A DNA stretch of 31,710 nt from Actinomycetes bacterium. Lineage in GTDB: Bacteria > Actinomycetota > Acidimicrobiia > Acidimicrobiales > Palsa-688. The stretch covers positions 1-31,710 of the forward strand of contig JAKAQB010000045.1 of assembly GCA_021811865.1 (NCBI GenBank), read 5' to 3'. Every line of letters starts with the position of its first letter. Position 1 is the stretch's first letter. Positions 8,233-16,329 of this stretch are shown piece by piece. The translations under genes were made by a program, and so were the position numbers. The notes beneath the pieces are model-generated. The model searched no databases. It saw only the letters and a program-made list of their open reading frames with translations, and was not told the DNA's origin.

Positions 8233-11200
8233 TCAGCCGGCCGAGCCCGCCGCCGACGTGGTGCCCGACGACGCGGTACCCGGCGTCGTGGTCGTGGTCG
8301 TGGACCGCCGGTGCGGCGTCGTCACCGGCGGGGACGAGCCCATCTGTGCCCGCGCCCTGGCCACGTCGGCCTGGGCCTGACGTATGTCGGTCTGGTACCG
8401 CCCGAGGTTCCCCGCAGCCAGCGCGGCGTCGGCGGCGTTGAAGGCCCGCTGGGCGTCGGCAAGGAGGACGGCGACGCTCTGGCCTGCGGGCGCGGTGACG
8501 CCCGGCGTCGCCGGGAGGCTGGTCGCAGTGGATGGGGTCGTGGTGGTCGGCGTCGACGGACCGGTCGGGCTGCCATTGAGGGCCCCGCTCGGCAGGGCAC
8601 TCTGGCGCTGCGCCGCAGCGGTTGAGCAGTACTGCGAGAACGGCTGGGTGCCGTCCGGGTTCACGATCTGGCAGAGGGCGTTGTCGAGGGAGGCGTTGAA
8701 GGAGTGGTAGGCGGTGTTGTCGTACACGACGATTACATCCTTCAACTGCGGCACCTGGTTGTTGGACGACTGCACGTAGACGGGCTGCACGTACAGCAGC
8801 GTGTTGTCGATGGGCACGAGCACCACGTGGCCGAGGATCACCTCCGAACCCTGCTGGTTGAGCAGCGTCAGCTCCTGGGAGATGGACAGGTTGTTGTTGA
8901 TCTCCGTGTTGACCAGCTTCGGTCCGTTGATCTGCTGGTTGGGTGGCGTCTCGTACACCAGGAGCTGGCCGTAGTTGCTCTGGTCCGAGGAGGCGAACAT
9001 GACGCCGGTCAGGTTCTGGCGGCTTGACGTGGGGGAGAACGGGACGAATGGCTGCACCATCACGAAGTGCTGCGTGTGATGGCCGGGCAGGGCGGCCACC
9101 TCGTATTGGGGGCTGAGCTGCTTCACCTGGTAGGTGATCTTCCCTGTCGCCGATTGGAGCGTCTGCTGGGTGGGCGTGCCCGGACGGCCGCTGCCGGGGT
9201 CCTGACTGATGTTCCAGGCGTTGGCCTGGGTGTAGAAGGCGCTCGGGGACGTCAGGTGGTACCGGCCGTACATGTTGGTCTGGATCTTGAACAGGTCCTC
9301 CGGGTACCGGAACTGGGCGGTGATCCCCGGGATCAACGTATCGGCCTCGTACCCCGGCTTGAACAGGCCCGGGAACGCCCGCTCGTAGGCACGGATGATC
9401 GGATCGCTCGGGTCGACCACGAAGAAGTACATGCGGCCGGTGTAGGCGTTGACAACGACCTTGACCGAGTTGCGCACGTAGTTGAACGATCCGGCCAGTC
9501 CCGACGACGCTGCCACCCGAGCCGTGTCCGCCTGCTGCGAGTAGGGGTAGTTGTTCGTCGTGGTGTAGGCGTCGACGATCCAGTAGATTTGCCCGTTCAC
9601 CACCGTCGCGTACGGGTTGGAGCCGTACTGGAGGAACGGCGCCGCCTTCTCCACCCGGGCCAGCAGGTTGCGGTTGTACATGATCCGCGAGTGATCCGTG
9701 ACCTGCCCGGACAGCAGTATGTCGAGGCTGTTGAACGACAGCGTGAAGGCCAACCTCCGGAAGAAGCCACCGACGGGCACCCCTCCGGTGCCTGTGTAGT
9801 GGTTGGTGGTCTCGTTGCCGGCGGCGTTCTCGTAGTCGATCTCCTGCTGCTTGGTGTCGGCGATCACGTAGCCGTTCGCCTGGCTTCCCTGACCGAAGTA
9901 CACCTGTGCCCCGGTCTCGCTGAGGATCGGTTGGCAGCACGGCGGCACGTTTTGCAGCGTGAAGTTGGGGTAGCCGTCGGCCAACACGCCTTGCTGGGTC
10001 GCGGGTGCCACCACCGCCCCATACCCGTGGGTGTACTGGAGGCGGCTCGTCGTGAAGCCACTGGGTACCTGGGAGTTGAGCTCGCGCACGCCGAGCAGGG
10101 TCTCGGTCAGCGTCCTCTTCCCGTTGAGGTCGAGGACGTAGCGGTCGACGCTCAGGCTGTTGATGGAGTAAAAGGCGCGCAGGGACTGCAGGTTGTCGTA
10201 GGTCGGCAGGAGGTAGCTGGGGTCCTGCAGCTGCACGTTCGCAAGCGTCTGCCGGTCGGCGCGCGCGAGCGCACTGTCACCCTGGATGGCCGACACCGGC
10301 ACCGCCTGCGACGACGTGGCGTCGAAGTTGTTGGTCACCACCCGGACGTTGTTGAGGCCGTACGCCGCCCGGGTGAAGGCGATGTTGCGGCTGATGTACT
10401 TGCTCTCCTGCGTCAGCTCAGACGGGTTGACCCGCACCGCCTGGTAGACCGCCGGGTAGATGTTGCCGACGACTATCCACACCACCGCCCACACCCCGAC
10501 GGCGACGATCGGCAGGATCCAGCCCCGCACCCGGATGTTGTAGAGGAACAGCAGGGCGGCGACCACGGCGATGGCGATCAAGAGGTCGTCGGCGGGAAGG
10601 TTGGCGTGGACGCTGGTCGCCGTGGCGCCGTCGATGAAGTGCACCCGCGACAGCACCAGCTGCAGGCGTGCGAAGTAGTACGAGATCGCCTGGATCACCG
10701 CCAGCATCCCGAGCAGGACGGACAGGTGCGCCTTCACCGCCGGCGTCACCCTCGGACCGGGGCCCTGGAAGCGGATGCCGCCGTTGAGGTACTGCGCCAC
10801 CGCCGTCACGAGGAGCAGCACGACGACGGCCCCGAACGACCACCCGAGGAGGAACTCGATGAACGGCAGCTTGAAGACGTAGAACCCGATGTCGCGGTGG
10901 AACTGCGGATCCTTGATGCCGAAGCTTCCCCCGTTGTTGAACAGCACCCAGTTGTTCCACTGGGAGTTGACCCCGATCCCGCCGAAGAGGGCGAAGACCA
11001 GCGCGGTCACGACCCTGACGATCCGGCCACGGGGGCTGATGACGGAGCGGTAGCGATCGACCAGCTCGTCGTGCTGCTGAGCGGGGAGGGCGCGGGGTGC
11101 CCAGCGGTCGGCGATCGTGAGGCTGCCGAGCAGCAGGGCGAAGAAGAAGGCGGTGAACACCACCCCAAGGATGATCCTCGTGACCAGCACACCCCAGAAC

Positions 11201-11370
11201 ACCGAGGTGAAGTGCACCTCCTGGAACCAGAGGTAGGTCGTGTAGAAGCGGGCTATCCCCCGAGCCGAGCTGAGGACGACGATGACGGCGACGATGGCCA
11301 CGAGCACGCCGATGCGGAACCGTCGGGATGTGCGAGGAGCGCGGCGAGGGACTTCGGCGGGGCGGCGCAT
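8233..11370 (-). CDS. UPF0182 family membrane protein
   Basis: A 1045-residue protein matching the actinobacterial UPF0182 family (mycobacterial Rv0064 type), whose function is unknown. About seven hydrophobic helices fill the first 300 residues (for example VLVAIVAVIVVLSS, IILGVVFTAFFFALLLGSL, AVVVLLLVTAVAQYL, VGVWAVVWIVVGNIYPAVYQ). A large, presumably extracytoplasmic domain follows, with conserved-looking blocks such as QPILSETGAQVYFGQ, RRLAFTLSFNS, NPYATVVNGQIYWIVDAYTT and TGRMYFFVVDPSDPIIRAY. The C-terminus has a Thr/Pro-rich linker and a short helical segment (LLADAQRAFNAADAALAAGN) before a low-complexity Thr tail. There is no Shine-Dalgarno; TAGGCT lies 9 nt before the ATG. Confidence 0.93.
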   Translation of the reverse strand: MRRPAEVPRRAPRTSRRFRIGVLVAIVAVIVVLSSARGIARFYTTYLWFQEVHFTSVFWGVLVTRIILGVVFTAFFFALLLGSLTIADRWAPRALPAQQHDELVDRYRSVISPRGRIVRVVTALVFALFGGIGVNSQWNNWVLFNNGGSFGIKDPQFHRDIGFYVFKLPFIEFLLGWSFGAVVVLLLVTAVAQYLNGGIRFQGPGPRVTPAVKAHLSVLLGMLAVIQAISYYFARLQLVLSRVHFIDGATATSVHANLPADDLLIAIAVVAALLFLYNIRVRGWILPIVAVGVWAVVWIVVGNIYPAVYQAVRVNPSELTQESKYISRNIAFTRAAYGLNNVRVVTNNFDATSSQAVPVSAIQGDSALARADRQTLANVQLQDPSYLLPTYDNLQSLRAFYSINSLSVDRYVLDLNGKRTLTETLLGVRELNSQVPSGFTTSRLQYTHGYGAVVAPATQQGVLADGYPNFTLQNVPPCCQPILSETGAQVYFGQGSQANGYVIADTKQQEIDYENAAGNETTNHYTGTGGVPVGGFFRRLAFTLSFNSLDILLSGQVTDHSRIMYNRNLLARVEKAAPFLQYGSNPYATVVNGQIYWIVDAYTTTNNYPYSQQADTARVAASSGLAGSFNYVRNSVKVVVNAYTGRMYFFVVDPSDPIIRAYERAFPGLFKPGYEADTLIPGITAQFRYPEDLFKIQTNMYGRYHLTSPSAFYTQANAWNISQDPGSGRPGTPTQQTLQSATGKITYQVKQLSPQYEVAALPGHHTQHFVMVQPFVPFSPTSSRQNLTGVMFASSDQSNYGQLLVYETPPNQQINGPKLVNTEINNNLSISQELTLLNQQGSEVILGHVVLVPIDNTLLYVQPVYVQSSNNQVPQLKDVIVVYDNTAYHSFNASLDNALCQIVNPDGTQPFSQYCSTAAAQRQSALPSGALNGSPTGPSTPTTTTPSTATSLPATPGVTAPAGQSVAVLLADAQRAFNAADAALAAGNLGRYQTDIRQAQADVARARAQMGSSPPVTTPHRRSTTTTTTPGTASSGTTSAAGSAG

Positions 11371-11397
11371 GTGGGCGGGAGCCTACCGGCGGGTGGT

Positions 11398-11466
11398 GGG
11401 GGCAATGGTGGCGAGCCCCGCGAACCGGGTGACGGGGGCAATGGTGGCAAGCCCCGTGAACCGGGT
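11398..11466. repeat. two 33-bp direct repeats, period 36
   Basis: A unit beginning GGGGGCAATGGTGGC and ending GAACCGGGT occurs at 11398-11430 and again at 11434-11466 with two mismatches. It lies between the UPF0182 start and the end of the DivIVA/MuF-like gene, in apparently noncoding DNA. The period is a multiple of three, so it could be the leftover of a repeated coding segment, but no real frame contains it. Confidence 0.8.
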
Positions 11467-11489
11467 GGCGGCCGCCCTGGCAACCGGGG

Positions 11490-14147
11490 TCAGGCCGCCG
11501 CCGTCGCCTCCCGGTCAACAGTGAGCATGCAGCGGCAACCCTCGTGCGCCGGCGGGAACAGCTCCCCGGTCGGGAACGCCGTGCCTCGGGGCACGCTGCC
11601 GGCGAGGGTGTTATCGAAGCAGTCGGCACATGCTCCGTCGGCGTCGGACGCGACCCAGCGCAACGGGGTGCCCTCCGGCACCGCTTCCCACCACCCCCGG
11701 ACGAAGGCGCCGCACACACCGTCGATGGCTACGCCGTCGATGCGGTGCATCTTGACGTCGCGGTAGGCGGCACTGATCGCCTCGGTGAGGGCCTCCCGGT
11801 CGTCCTCCTCCCCGAAGTCGTGCACGAGTCCCCCGACCCGCCGGCGCAAGGGCTCGACGAGGGCCGCCGCCAAGCGCTCCCCCACCGCGGTCACGTCGAT
11901 GGTCGCCGGTCGGGGATCCTCGACCTCCTCGGCAGCGAGCCGGACTCCGAGTTGGGCCGCCGACTGCAGGTGGCTCGTGCTGGCGCCGGCGTACCGGCCC
12001 ATCTGGTGGTCCCCCGCCGGCAGGAGCCCGTCGGGGGTGAGTGACGGTCCGATGCCACGCAGGCGGTCGAGCAACTCGCTCTGCTCGTCCTGGAGCTCCC
12101 GCTTCAGCCGCCGGACGAGCTCGCTACTCACCTCCTGGAGGGACTCGTCCCGGCGCTGCAGGCGCTGGAGGTCGGAGTCGTCGGGTGCCCCGTCGACGTC
12201 GACCACGGCATCGCCGGCCGTGGCGGCCGCCGGTTCGCTGCCGGTCTCGGCCGCGGCATCGCCGGCCGTGGCGGGATCCGGCCGCTCCAACGTCCGGCGG
12301 GCATCGGCGACTGCCCGGGCCCGGCTCTCCCGGATGCGAGCAAAGAGACCGGCCACGCGGTCGGACCGGTCCTGCGCTGTGTCCCTGCCGCCGGCATCGC
12401 CGGCAGGAGACGCTCCGGGGGCAGGGCATTCCTCGATCACCTCCACCCCTGCCGAGGTGGGCGCCGCATCCTCGGTCCCCGGACACGGCTCCTCGGCGGT
12501 CAGCACCGCCACCGCACCACCCTGCCCGGCCACTTGGGCCGACCGCTGCGCCGACATCTGCCCGGCCACCTGAGCCGACCGCTGGGGCGCCTCCCGCATC
12601 ACCGGCTGTGCCCGCATCGTCGGGCCTTCCCCAGGCCGGCCTTCGGGGGAACCCGGATCGTCGGGCCGGATGATCCGCACCGCCGAACGAGGCTGCACCC
12701 GCTCCCCCGCCGCCCGCCATCCGCCCGGCGAGGTCCCGGGGCCGGGTGCCGGCGGGGGCCGGTGCGGGCTCGGCCCGGGACCTGACAGACCGGCGCCGCC
12801 CGCCGGGCCACCTGGTACGTCGCCGCCATCGGGATCGACGGGCACCACAGTCACGGACTCGTCTATGCCGGCGGCCCCGCCTGCGGCGACGATGCCGGCG
12901 GCCCCGCCTGCGGCGACGACGCCGGGGCTGGGCGGTGACCCGGACCCCGCACCGGCCGCCTCCCCGCTGCCCTCCCCCTCCGCCTCGCCGGCACTCTCCT
13001 CGCCGGCGCCCGCACCCTCGCCGGCGCCCGCACCCTCGCCGGCGCCCGCACCCTCGCCGGCGCCTGCCTCGGAGCCCGCGGCCGAGACCGTCCCACCCTC
13101 GCCGGCGGCGTCGTCCCCACCGGCTGCGCCGGAGTGGGCGGCGGTGGCGTCAGGGTCGATCTCGATCTCCGCCGCCAACCGGCGGCCCACCTCCTCGGCC
13201 GCGGCGCGGGCCTCGGCGTCGGCCTTCTGGAACTCCTCCGAAACCTCCTCCAAGGTGCGCCGCACGATCGCATAGGAGACGAGAAGCCGCTCCCGGCCAG
13301 CACGTAGCTGCTCGATCTGCACGGTGGCGACCCGGCGGCGGCGTGCCAGGTCGGCCAGGATCCTCTCCCGGGCCTGCTGGGCGCCCTCGACGGCGAGCCT
13401 CCGCTCCCGGTCGGCCTCAGCCCGCGCGGCGGTCGCGTCGGCGGCCGCCCGGGCCAGGAGCTGCTCGGCCTCGGCCGCGTACCGGTCCCGCAGCTCGGCA
13501 CCGTGGCGCTCCGCCTCCGCTATCGCCTCCGCCAGCTTGCGGTCAGCCTCGTCGAGGCGGCTCCGGTGCAGCAGGCTGGCCTCCTCCTCGGTGCGCTCCG
13601 CCTCCGCCTTCGCCGCCTGAACCAGGCGGTCCGCCTCGGCCCGCGCCTCCTCCAGCCGCCGGTCGGCCTCCTCGCGGGAGCTCGCGAGGCGCTGGCGCGC
13701 CTCTTCCCGGGCACCGGTCAGGGTCTGGTCAGCTTCGCTGCGCGCCTGCTCCAGGGTCGTCTCCGCTTCGGCCTGCGCCGCCGACCGGGCCGCGTCGGCG
13801 TCGGCCTGCGCCCGGGAGCGCAGATCCTCGGCGACAGCCCTGGTGGTGCGGATCACGTTGGCCATCTCCTCACCCACCGCAGCCGCGACGGCCGCCTCGT
13901 CGAGGGGGATGTCACCGGGCGCGGCCGGCGTCTCCCGGTGGCCCGGATCGGCCACCGACGCCTCGAGCTCGGCCTCGCGGGCACGCGCTGCCTCGAGCTC
14001 CGACTGCAACCCCCGGAGCTCCGCTTCGATCGAGCGGAGGTACGACACCACCTCCCGTTGGTCGAAGCCCTTGCGGGCGAGGGCGAAGTTCGTGCGAAGG
14101 CTCGCCTGACGAGCCGGAGAAGGCTGTGTCCCACCCGGAGTTGCCAT
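11490..14147 (-). CDS. DivIVA-like coiled-coil protein with C-terminal MuF-like Cys/His domain
   Basis: An 885-residue mosaic protein. Residues about 10-60 (SLRTNFALARKGFDQREVVSYL) match the DivIVA/GpsB N-terminal membrane-curvature and septum-targeting domain. Residues about 60-320 form an almost uninterrupted Ala/Glu/Arg coiled coil. Residues about 330-600 are low-complexity, with (GAGEGA)n and (VAAGGAAGI)n repeats. A helical region follows (LQEVSSELVRRLKRELQDEQ), then a C-terminal domain with WWEAVPEGTPLRWVASDADG, CADC (840-843), His868 and GCRC (870-873). The Cys pair followed by P-x-H-x-G-C-R-C resembles the phage Mu gpF/SPP1 gp7 head-morphogenesis (MuF) fold. No phage genes are nearby, so I infer a chromosomal polar or septal scaffold. 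The ATG at 14147 directly precedes the DivIVA segment; TACGCT lies 8 nt upstream. Confidence 0.85.
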   Translation of the reverse strand: MATPGGTQPSPARQASLRTNFALARKGFDQREVVSYLRSIEAELRGLQSELEAARAREAELEASVADPGHRETPAAPGDIPLDEAAVAAAVGEEMANVIRTTRAVAEDLRSRAQADADAARSAAQAEAETTLEQARSEADQTLTGAREEARQRLASSREEADRRLEEARAEADRLVQAAKAEAERTEEEASLLHRSRLDEADRKLAEAIAEAERHGAELRDRYAAEAEQLLARAAADATAARAEADRERRLAVEGAQQARERILADLARRRRVATVQIEQLRAGRERLLVSYAIVRRTLEEVSEEFQKADAEARAAAEEVGRRLAAEIEIDPDATAAHSGAAGGDDAAGEGGTVSAAGSEAGAGEGAGAGEGAGAGEGAGAGEESAGEAEGEGSGEAAGAGSGSPPSPGVVAAGGAAGIVAAGGAAGIDESVTVVPVDPDGGDVPGGPAGGAGLSGPGPSPHRPPPAPGPGTSPGGWRAAGERVQPRSAVRIIRPDDPGSPEGRPGEGPTMRAQPVMREAPQRSAQVAGQMSAQRSAQVAGQGGAVAVLTAEEPCPGTEDAAPTSAGVEVIEECPAPGASPAGDAGGRDTAQDRSDRVAGLFARIRESRARAVADARRTLERPDPATAGDAAAETGSEPAAATAGDAVVDVDGAPDDSDLQRLQRRDESLQEVSSELVRRLKRELQDEQSELLDRLRGIGPSLTPDGLLPAGDHQMGRYAGASTSHLQSAAQLGVRLAAEEVEDPRPATIDVTAVGERLAAALVEPLRRRVGGLVHDFGEEDDREALTEAISAAYRDVKMHRIDGVAIDGVCGAFVRGWWEAVPEGTPLRWVASDADGACADCFDNTLAGSVPRGTAFPTGELFPPAHEGCRCMLTVDREATAAA
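12867..12920. repeat. 27-bp tandem duplication inside the DivIVA/MuF-like gene
   Basis: Two copies (12867-12893, 12894-12920) differ at one position and start GCCGGCGGCCCCGCC. In frame they encode the repeated segment IVAAGGAAG of the disordered middle region. Being a multiple of three, the duplication keeps the reading frame. Confidence 0.85.
13001..13070. repeat. 18-bp tandem array inside the DivIVA/MuF-like gene
   Basis: The unit CGCCGGCGCCCGCACCCT occurs three times exactly (13001-13018, 13019-13036, 13037-13054) and once partially. On the coding strand it gives a GAGEGA hexapeptide array. Copy number probably varies between strains by slippage. Confidence 0.9.
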
Positions 14148-14231
14148 GGGACGAGAGCGTAGGCTGCGGGCCCGCCGGCCGAGATGCATCACACGACCGG
14201 AATGCATCACCGGGGACAGCAGCGGCGTGGC

Positions 14232-14720
14232 CTATCCCGCCGCCGGGCCGACCCGGGACAGGAGCTCGCTCTTCATCTGCTCGATCTTCTGCTCCGGCCT
14301 GAGGTCGCGCAGCAGCACGACGGTCCCGCCGGGCTCGCCCAGCGGGACCCGGAGGGGGCCGACGGTGGAGGCGACCGGGATGGCGTCGCCGGCGACGAGG
14401 GCGTCGCTCATGCCGGCTACGACCGCTTCGAGGCGGCTGCGGAGCCGGACCTCGTCGTCTGCGGCGTCCCGCAGAGCGACGGTCTTCTCCTCGACCGCGG
14501 CGACCATCGCGTCGAAAGCCGCAGCAAGTGTGCCGACCTCGCCCGCTGCCAACGCACCGACCCGTGCGCTGAAATCGCCGGCCTGGATCCGCTCGGCCGC
14601 CCTCGTCAACCGGCGCATGCCGGCGGTGATGCGGTCCCCCGTCAGCCACCAGGGCCAGAGCGAGGACGGCGCCGCCGAGCGAGACCGACAAGAGCGTCTC
14701 CTCCAGCGACCTCCGTGTCC
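14232..14720 (-). pseudogene. remnant of a membrane histidine kinase
   Basis: The frame ending at 14232 encodes 128 residues. First comes a HAMP linker (MRRLTRAAERIQAGDFSARV to AAAFDAMVAAVEEK), then part of a PAS-like segment (EVRLRSRLEAVVAGMSDALV), then EQKIEQMKSELLS, exactly where the histidine H-box should follow; instead it ends RVGPAAG and stops. Upstream, in another frame, lies a transmembrane helix (SLEETLLSVSLGGAVLALAL) that normally runs into WWLTG before HAMP. The frame change falls at about 14640-14650. The phosphoacceptor and ATPase domains are absent altogether, so this cannot be a working kinase. No partner response regulator is left beside it. Confidence 0.82.
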
Positions 14721-14779
14721 GGACCCCAGGAGCTCGGCGGCGAACTGGACCTAGGCGGGCGCCGGCACCACGGCCCGGC

Positions 14780-15931
14780 TCAGCCCCCTGCCGGCGCCGG
14801 CACCGTCCCGCCGATGGCTTGCAGGTCATGCACCGCCTGGCGGAGCGTGGTGACCCCCTCGACCCGCATGCCGGGCCGCGCCTCACGACGGGCGGTGGGC
14901 ACCTCGGAGACGGGCACCAGGAACAGTGTGGCCCCCGCCCGCTGCACGGCGACGGCCTTCTGCGCCACCCCGCCCACGGGGCCGACGTTGCCGTTAGGGC
15001 CGATGGTGCCTGTTACCGCCACGACGTGGCCGCCGGTCAGGTGACCCCCGCTGACCGCGTCGAGGATGCCGAGCGTCAGGGCCAGGCCGGCCGACGGCCC
15101 GCCGATGTTGCCCACCTTGATGCCGACCGGGAAGGGCAGGCGGTACGAGGGCACGTCGGTCGTGCCGATCCCGAGGAAGCCCTCTCCCGGTTGGGCGGGC
15201 TGGCCGCCGATCGCCGGCCGGCTGCCGAGCTTCACGCGGTACGTGTGCTCCGCCGCGCCCCGCCTCACCGTGATCGTGACCACGGTGCCCGGCCGGTGGC
15301 CCTCCACGGCGTTGATCAGGTCGGAGGCGGAGGGCGTCGGGGTCCCGGCCAGGGCGACGACCGTGTCGCCGCAGCGGACGCCAGCCCTGGCCGCGGGCGA
15401 GCCCGGCTCGACGAGCGTGACCAGGCTGCCGTGGTAGTGGAACGGGATCTTGTAGCCGAGGCTTCGCAGCGCCGCCACGGGGGCGTAGGTCTGGGCGGTC
15501 GCCATCTCCTCGTTGTCCTGGCAGGTGAACTGCGAGGCGGGGGCGCCGCCGAGGACCGACGACGCCGGCACCAGCGTGGAGGCAGGCGACACCGTGTCGA
15601 GCAGGCCGACCTGGGCGAGGAGGAACTCCCACGGTGTGGTGGGACCCACCAGCACGTCCACCATCAGCAGCCGGCCGTGGATGGCGTGGCTGCGCGCAGC
15701 CGGCACGACGATGCGGGCGCAGGGGCGCCCATCGGGCAGTTGCAGCCCCCCGCCCGACGTCAGCTTGCACTGGCCCGACGGTGTGATCTGGGGCGCAGCG
15801 CCGGGCTGGAAGGTCCACCACCCGCCGGCGGCGCTGTCAGCCCAGGCGAACACGCCGATCGCGGCGAGCACCACGAGGCCGAGCGCCAGCACCCACGGGC
15901 GGGTCCACCAGTGCCGGGTGCTCCTCGTCAC
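14780..15931 (-). CDS. membrane-anchored PDZ–S16 (Lon-type) serine protease
   Basis: A protein of about 383 residues with one N-terminal membrane helix (residues about 13-31, VLALGLVVLAAIGVFAW). An extracytoplasmic region and a PDZ domain follow (VTLVEPGSPAARAGVRCGDTVVALAG), then a Lon-type S16 domain. The catalytic dyad is visible: Ser280 in GGPSAGL and Lys325 in GGVAQKAVAV, 45 residues apart as in Lon. The architecture is that of the YlbL/SdrC-like PDZ–S16 secreted proteases; the substrate is unknown. Two GTG starts are possible, 15946 and 15931. I prefer 15931, because the upstream mini-ORF 15957-15928 ends on it as GTGA and it leaves a short N-terminus before the helix. Confidence 0.88.
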   Translation of the reverse strand: MTRSTRHWWTRPWVLALGLVVLAAIGVFAWADSAAGGWWTFQPGAAPQITPSGQCKLTSGGGLQLPDGRPCARIVVPAARSHAIHGRLLMVDVLVGPTTPWEFLLAQVGLLDTVSPASTLVPASSVLGGAPASQFTCQDNEEMATAQTYAPVAALRSLGYKIPFHYHGSLVTLVEPGSPAARAGVRCGDTVVALAGTPTPSASDLINAVEGHRPGTVVTITVRRGAAEHTYRVKLGSRPAIGGQPAQPGEGFLGIGTTDVPSYRLPFPVGIKVGNIGGPSAGLALTLGILDAVSGGHLTGGHVVAVTGTIGPNGNVGPVGGVAQKAVAVQRAGATLFLVPVSEVPTARREARPGMRVEGVTTLRQAVHDLQAIGGTVPAPAGG

Positions 15932-15957
15932 CGGGTCAGCCGACACCGGCGGGGCAT
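15928..15957 (-). CDS. putative 9-residue leader peptide before the PDZ–S16 protease
   Basis: ATG at 15957 opens a mini-ORF, M-P-R-R-C-R-L-T-R, whose TGA overlaps the GTG at 15931 of the protease gene by four bases (GTGA). Such overlaps usually couple translation. No Shine-Dalgarno precedes the ATG. It contains a Cys and four Arg residues, so Cys- or Arg-dependent control is conceivable. The alternative protease start at 15946 would make it meaningless. Confidence 0.35.
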   Translation of the reverse strand: MPRRCRLTR

Positions 15958-16028
15958 CTGTTCTGTAGGCTCGTCGGCGTCGTGGGCACAGACTGCCATG
16001 ACCCACGCGGACAGCGGGAGCACGTGCC

Positions 16029-16060
16029 ATGAGCGACAGGCTGTGAGCGACGGGCTGTGA
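16029..16060 (+). CDS. two overlapping 5-codon mini-ORFs in a tandem repeat
   Basis: The 14-bp unit TGAGCGACaGGCTG is duplicated, and its first half is repeated a third time. This creates ATG AGC GAC AGG CTG TGA (16029-16046), then GTG AGC GAC GGG CTG TGA (16043-16060), then the GTG (16057) of the next gene. Each stop overlaps the following start as GTGA. The only Shine-Dalgarno-like run (GGGAG, 16016-16020) is 8 nt before the first ATG, not before the real gene. Successive re-initiation would be one explanation. Confidence 0.4.
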
Positions 16061-16329
16061 GCGATATGGACACCGCAGGGATCGGGCCCGTCTGGGGTGA
16101 GCCCGTGGGCGCCGAGCCCCTGCCCCTCCTGGACGAGCGTCCCCTCCCGGTCGGGCGGCCGTCGCGCCGGCGGACCCGCCGCATCAGGCACCGCCTCGGG
16201 TTCGCCCGCCGCACGGCCTCGCTGGCCGAGCTGGTCATCCTCTGGGCGATCCTCGCCGCCATCGTCTCGGGTGTGTTCGCCGGCATAGTTGCGGGGATCT
16301 CGCTTGTGCTGCACCACCTCGGGGGCTGA
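16057..16329 (+). CDS. small single-pass membrane protein of unknown function
   Basis: A 90-residue protein starting at GTG 16057 (an ATG three codons later is an alternative). A proline-rich acidic N-terminus is followed by an Arg cluster (RPSRRRTRRIRHRLGFARR), then one hydrophobic helix (LAELVILWAILAAIVSGVFAGIV to residue about 82), then HHLGG. The positive-inside rule places the N-terminus in the cytoplasm. I do not recognise a family. It is divergent from the PDZ–S16 protease (71 bp between the two first mini-ORFs), and its 3' end overlaps the HEAT-repeat gene, suggesting co-translation with it. Confidence 0.7.
   Translation: MSDMDTAGIGPVWGEPVGAEPLPLLDERPLPVGRPSRRRTRRIRHRLGFARRTASLAELVILWAILAAIVSGVFAGIVAGISLVLHHLGG

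Noticed and set aside
9067..11766. 899-codon open frame on the plus strand
   Set aside because: It is antisense to the UPF0182 gene, rich in His/Arg/Val-Asp repeats typical of a shadow frame in high-G+C DNA, while the opposite strand has clear membrane helices and family segments.
13001..13070. CRISPR-like array
   Set aside because: Units are contiguous 18-bp copies without spacers and lie in frame inside a coding region.
12746..14302. 518-codon Pro/Arg-rich frame on the plus strand
   Set aside because: Antisense shadow of the DivIVA/MuF-like gene; its composition comes from the Ala/Glu coiled-coil codons read backwards.
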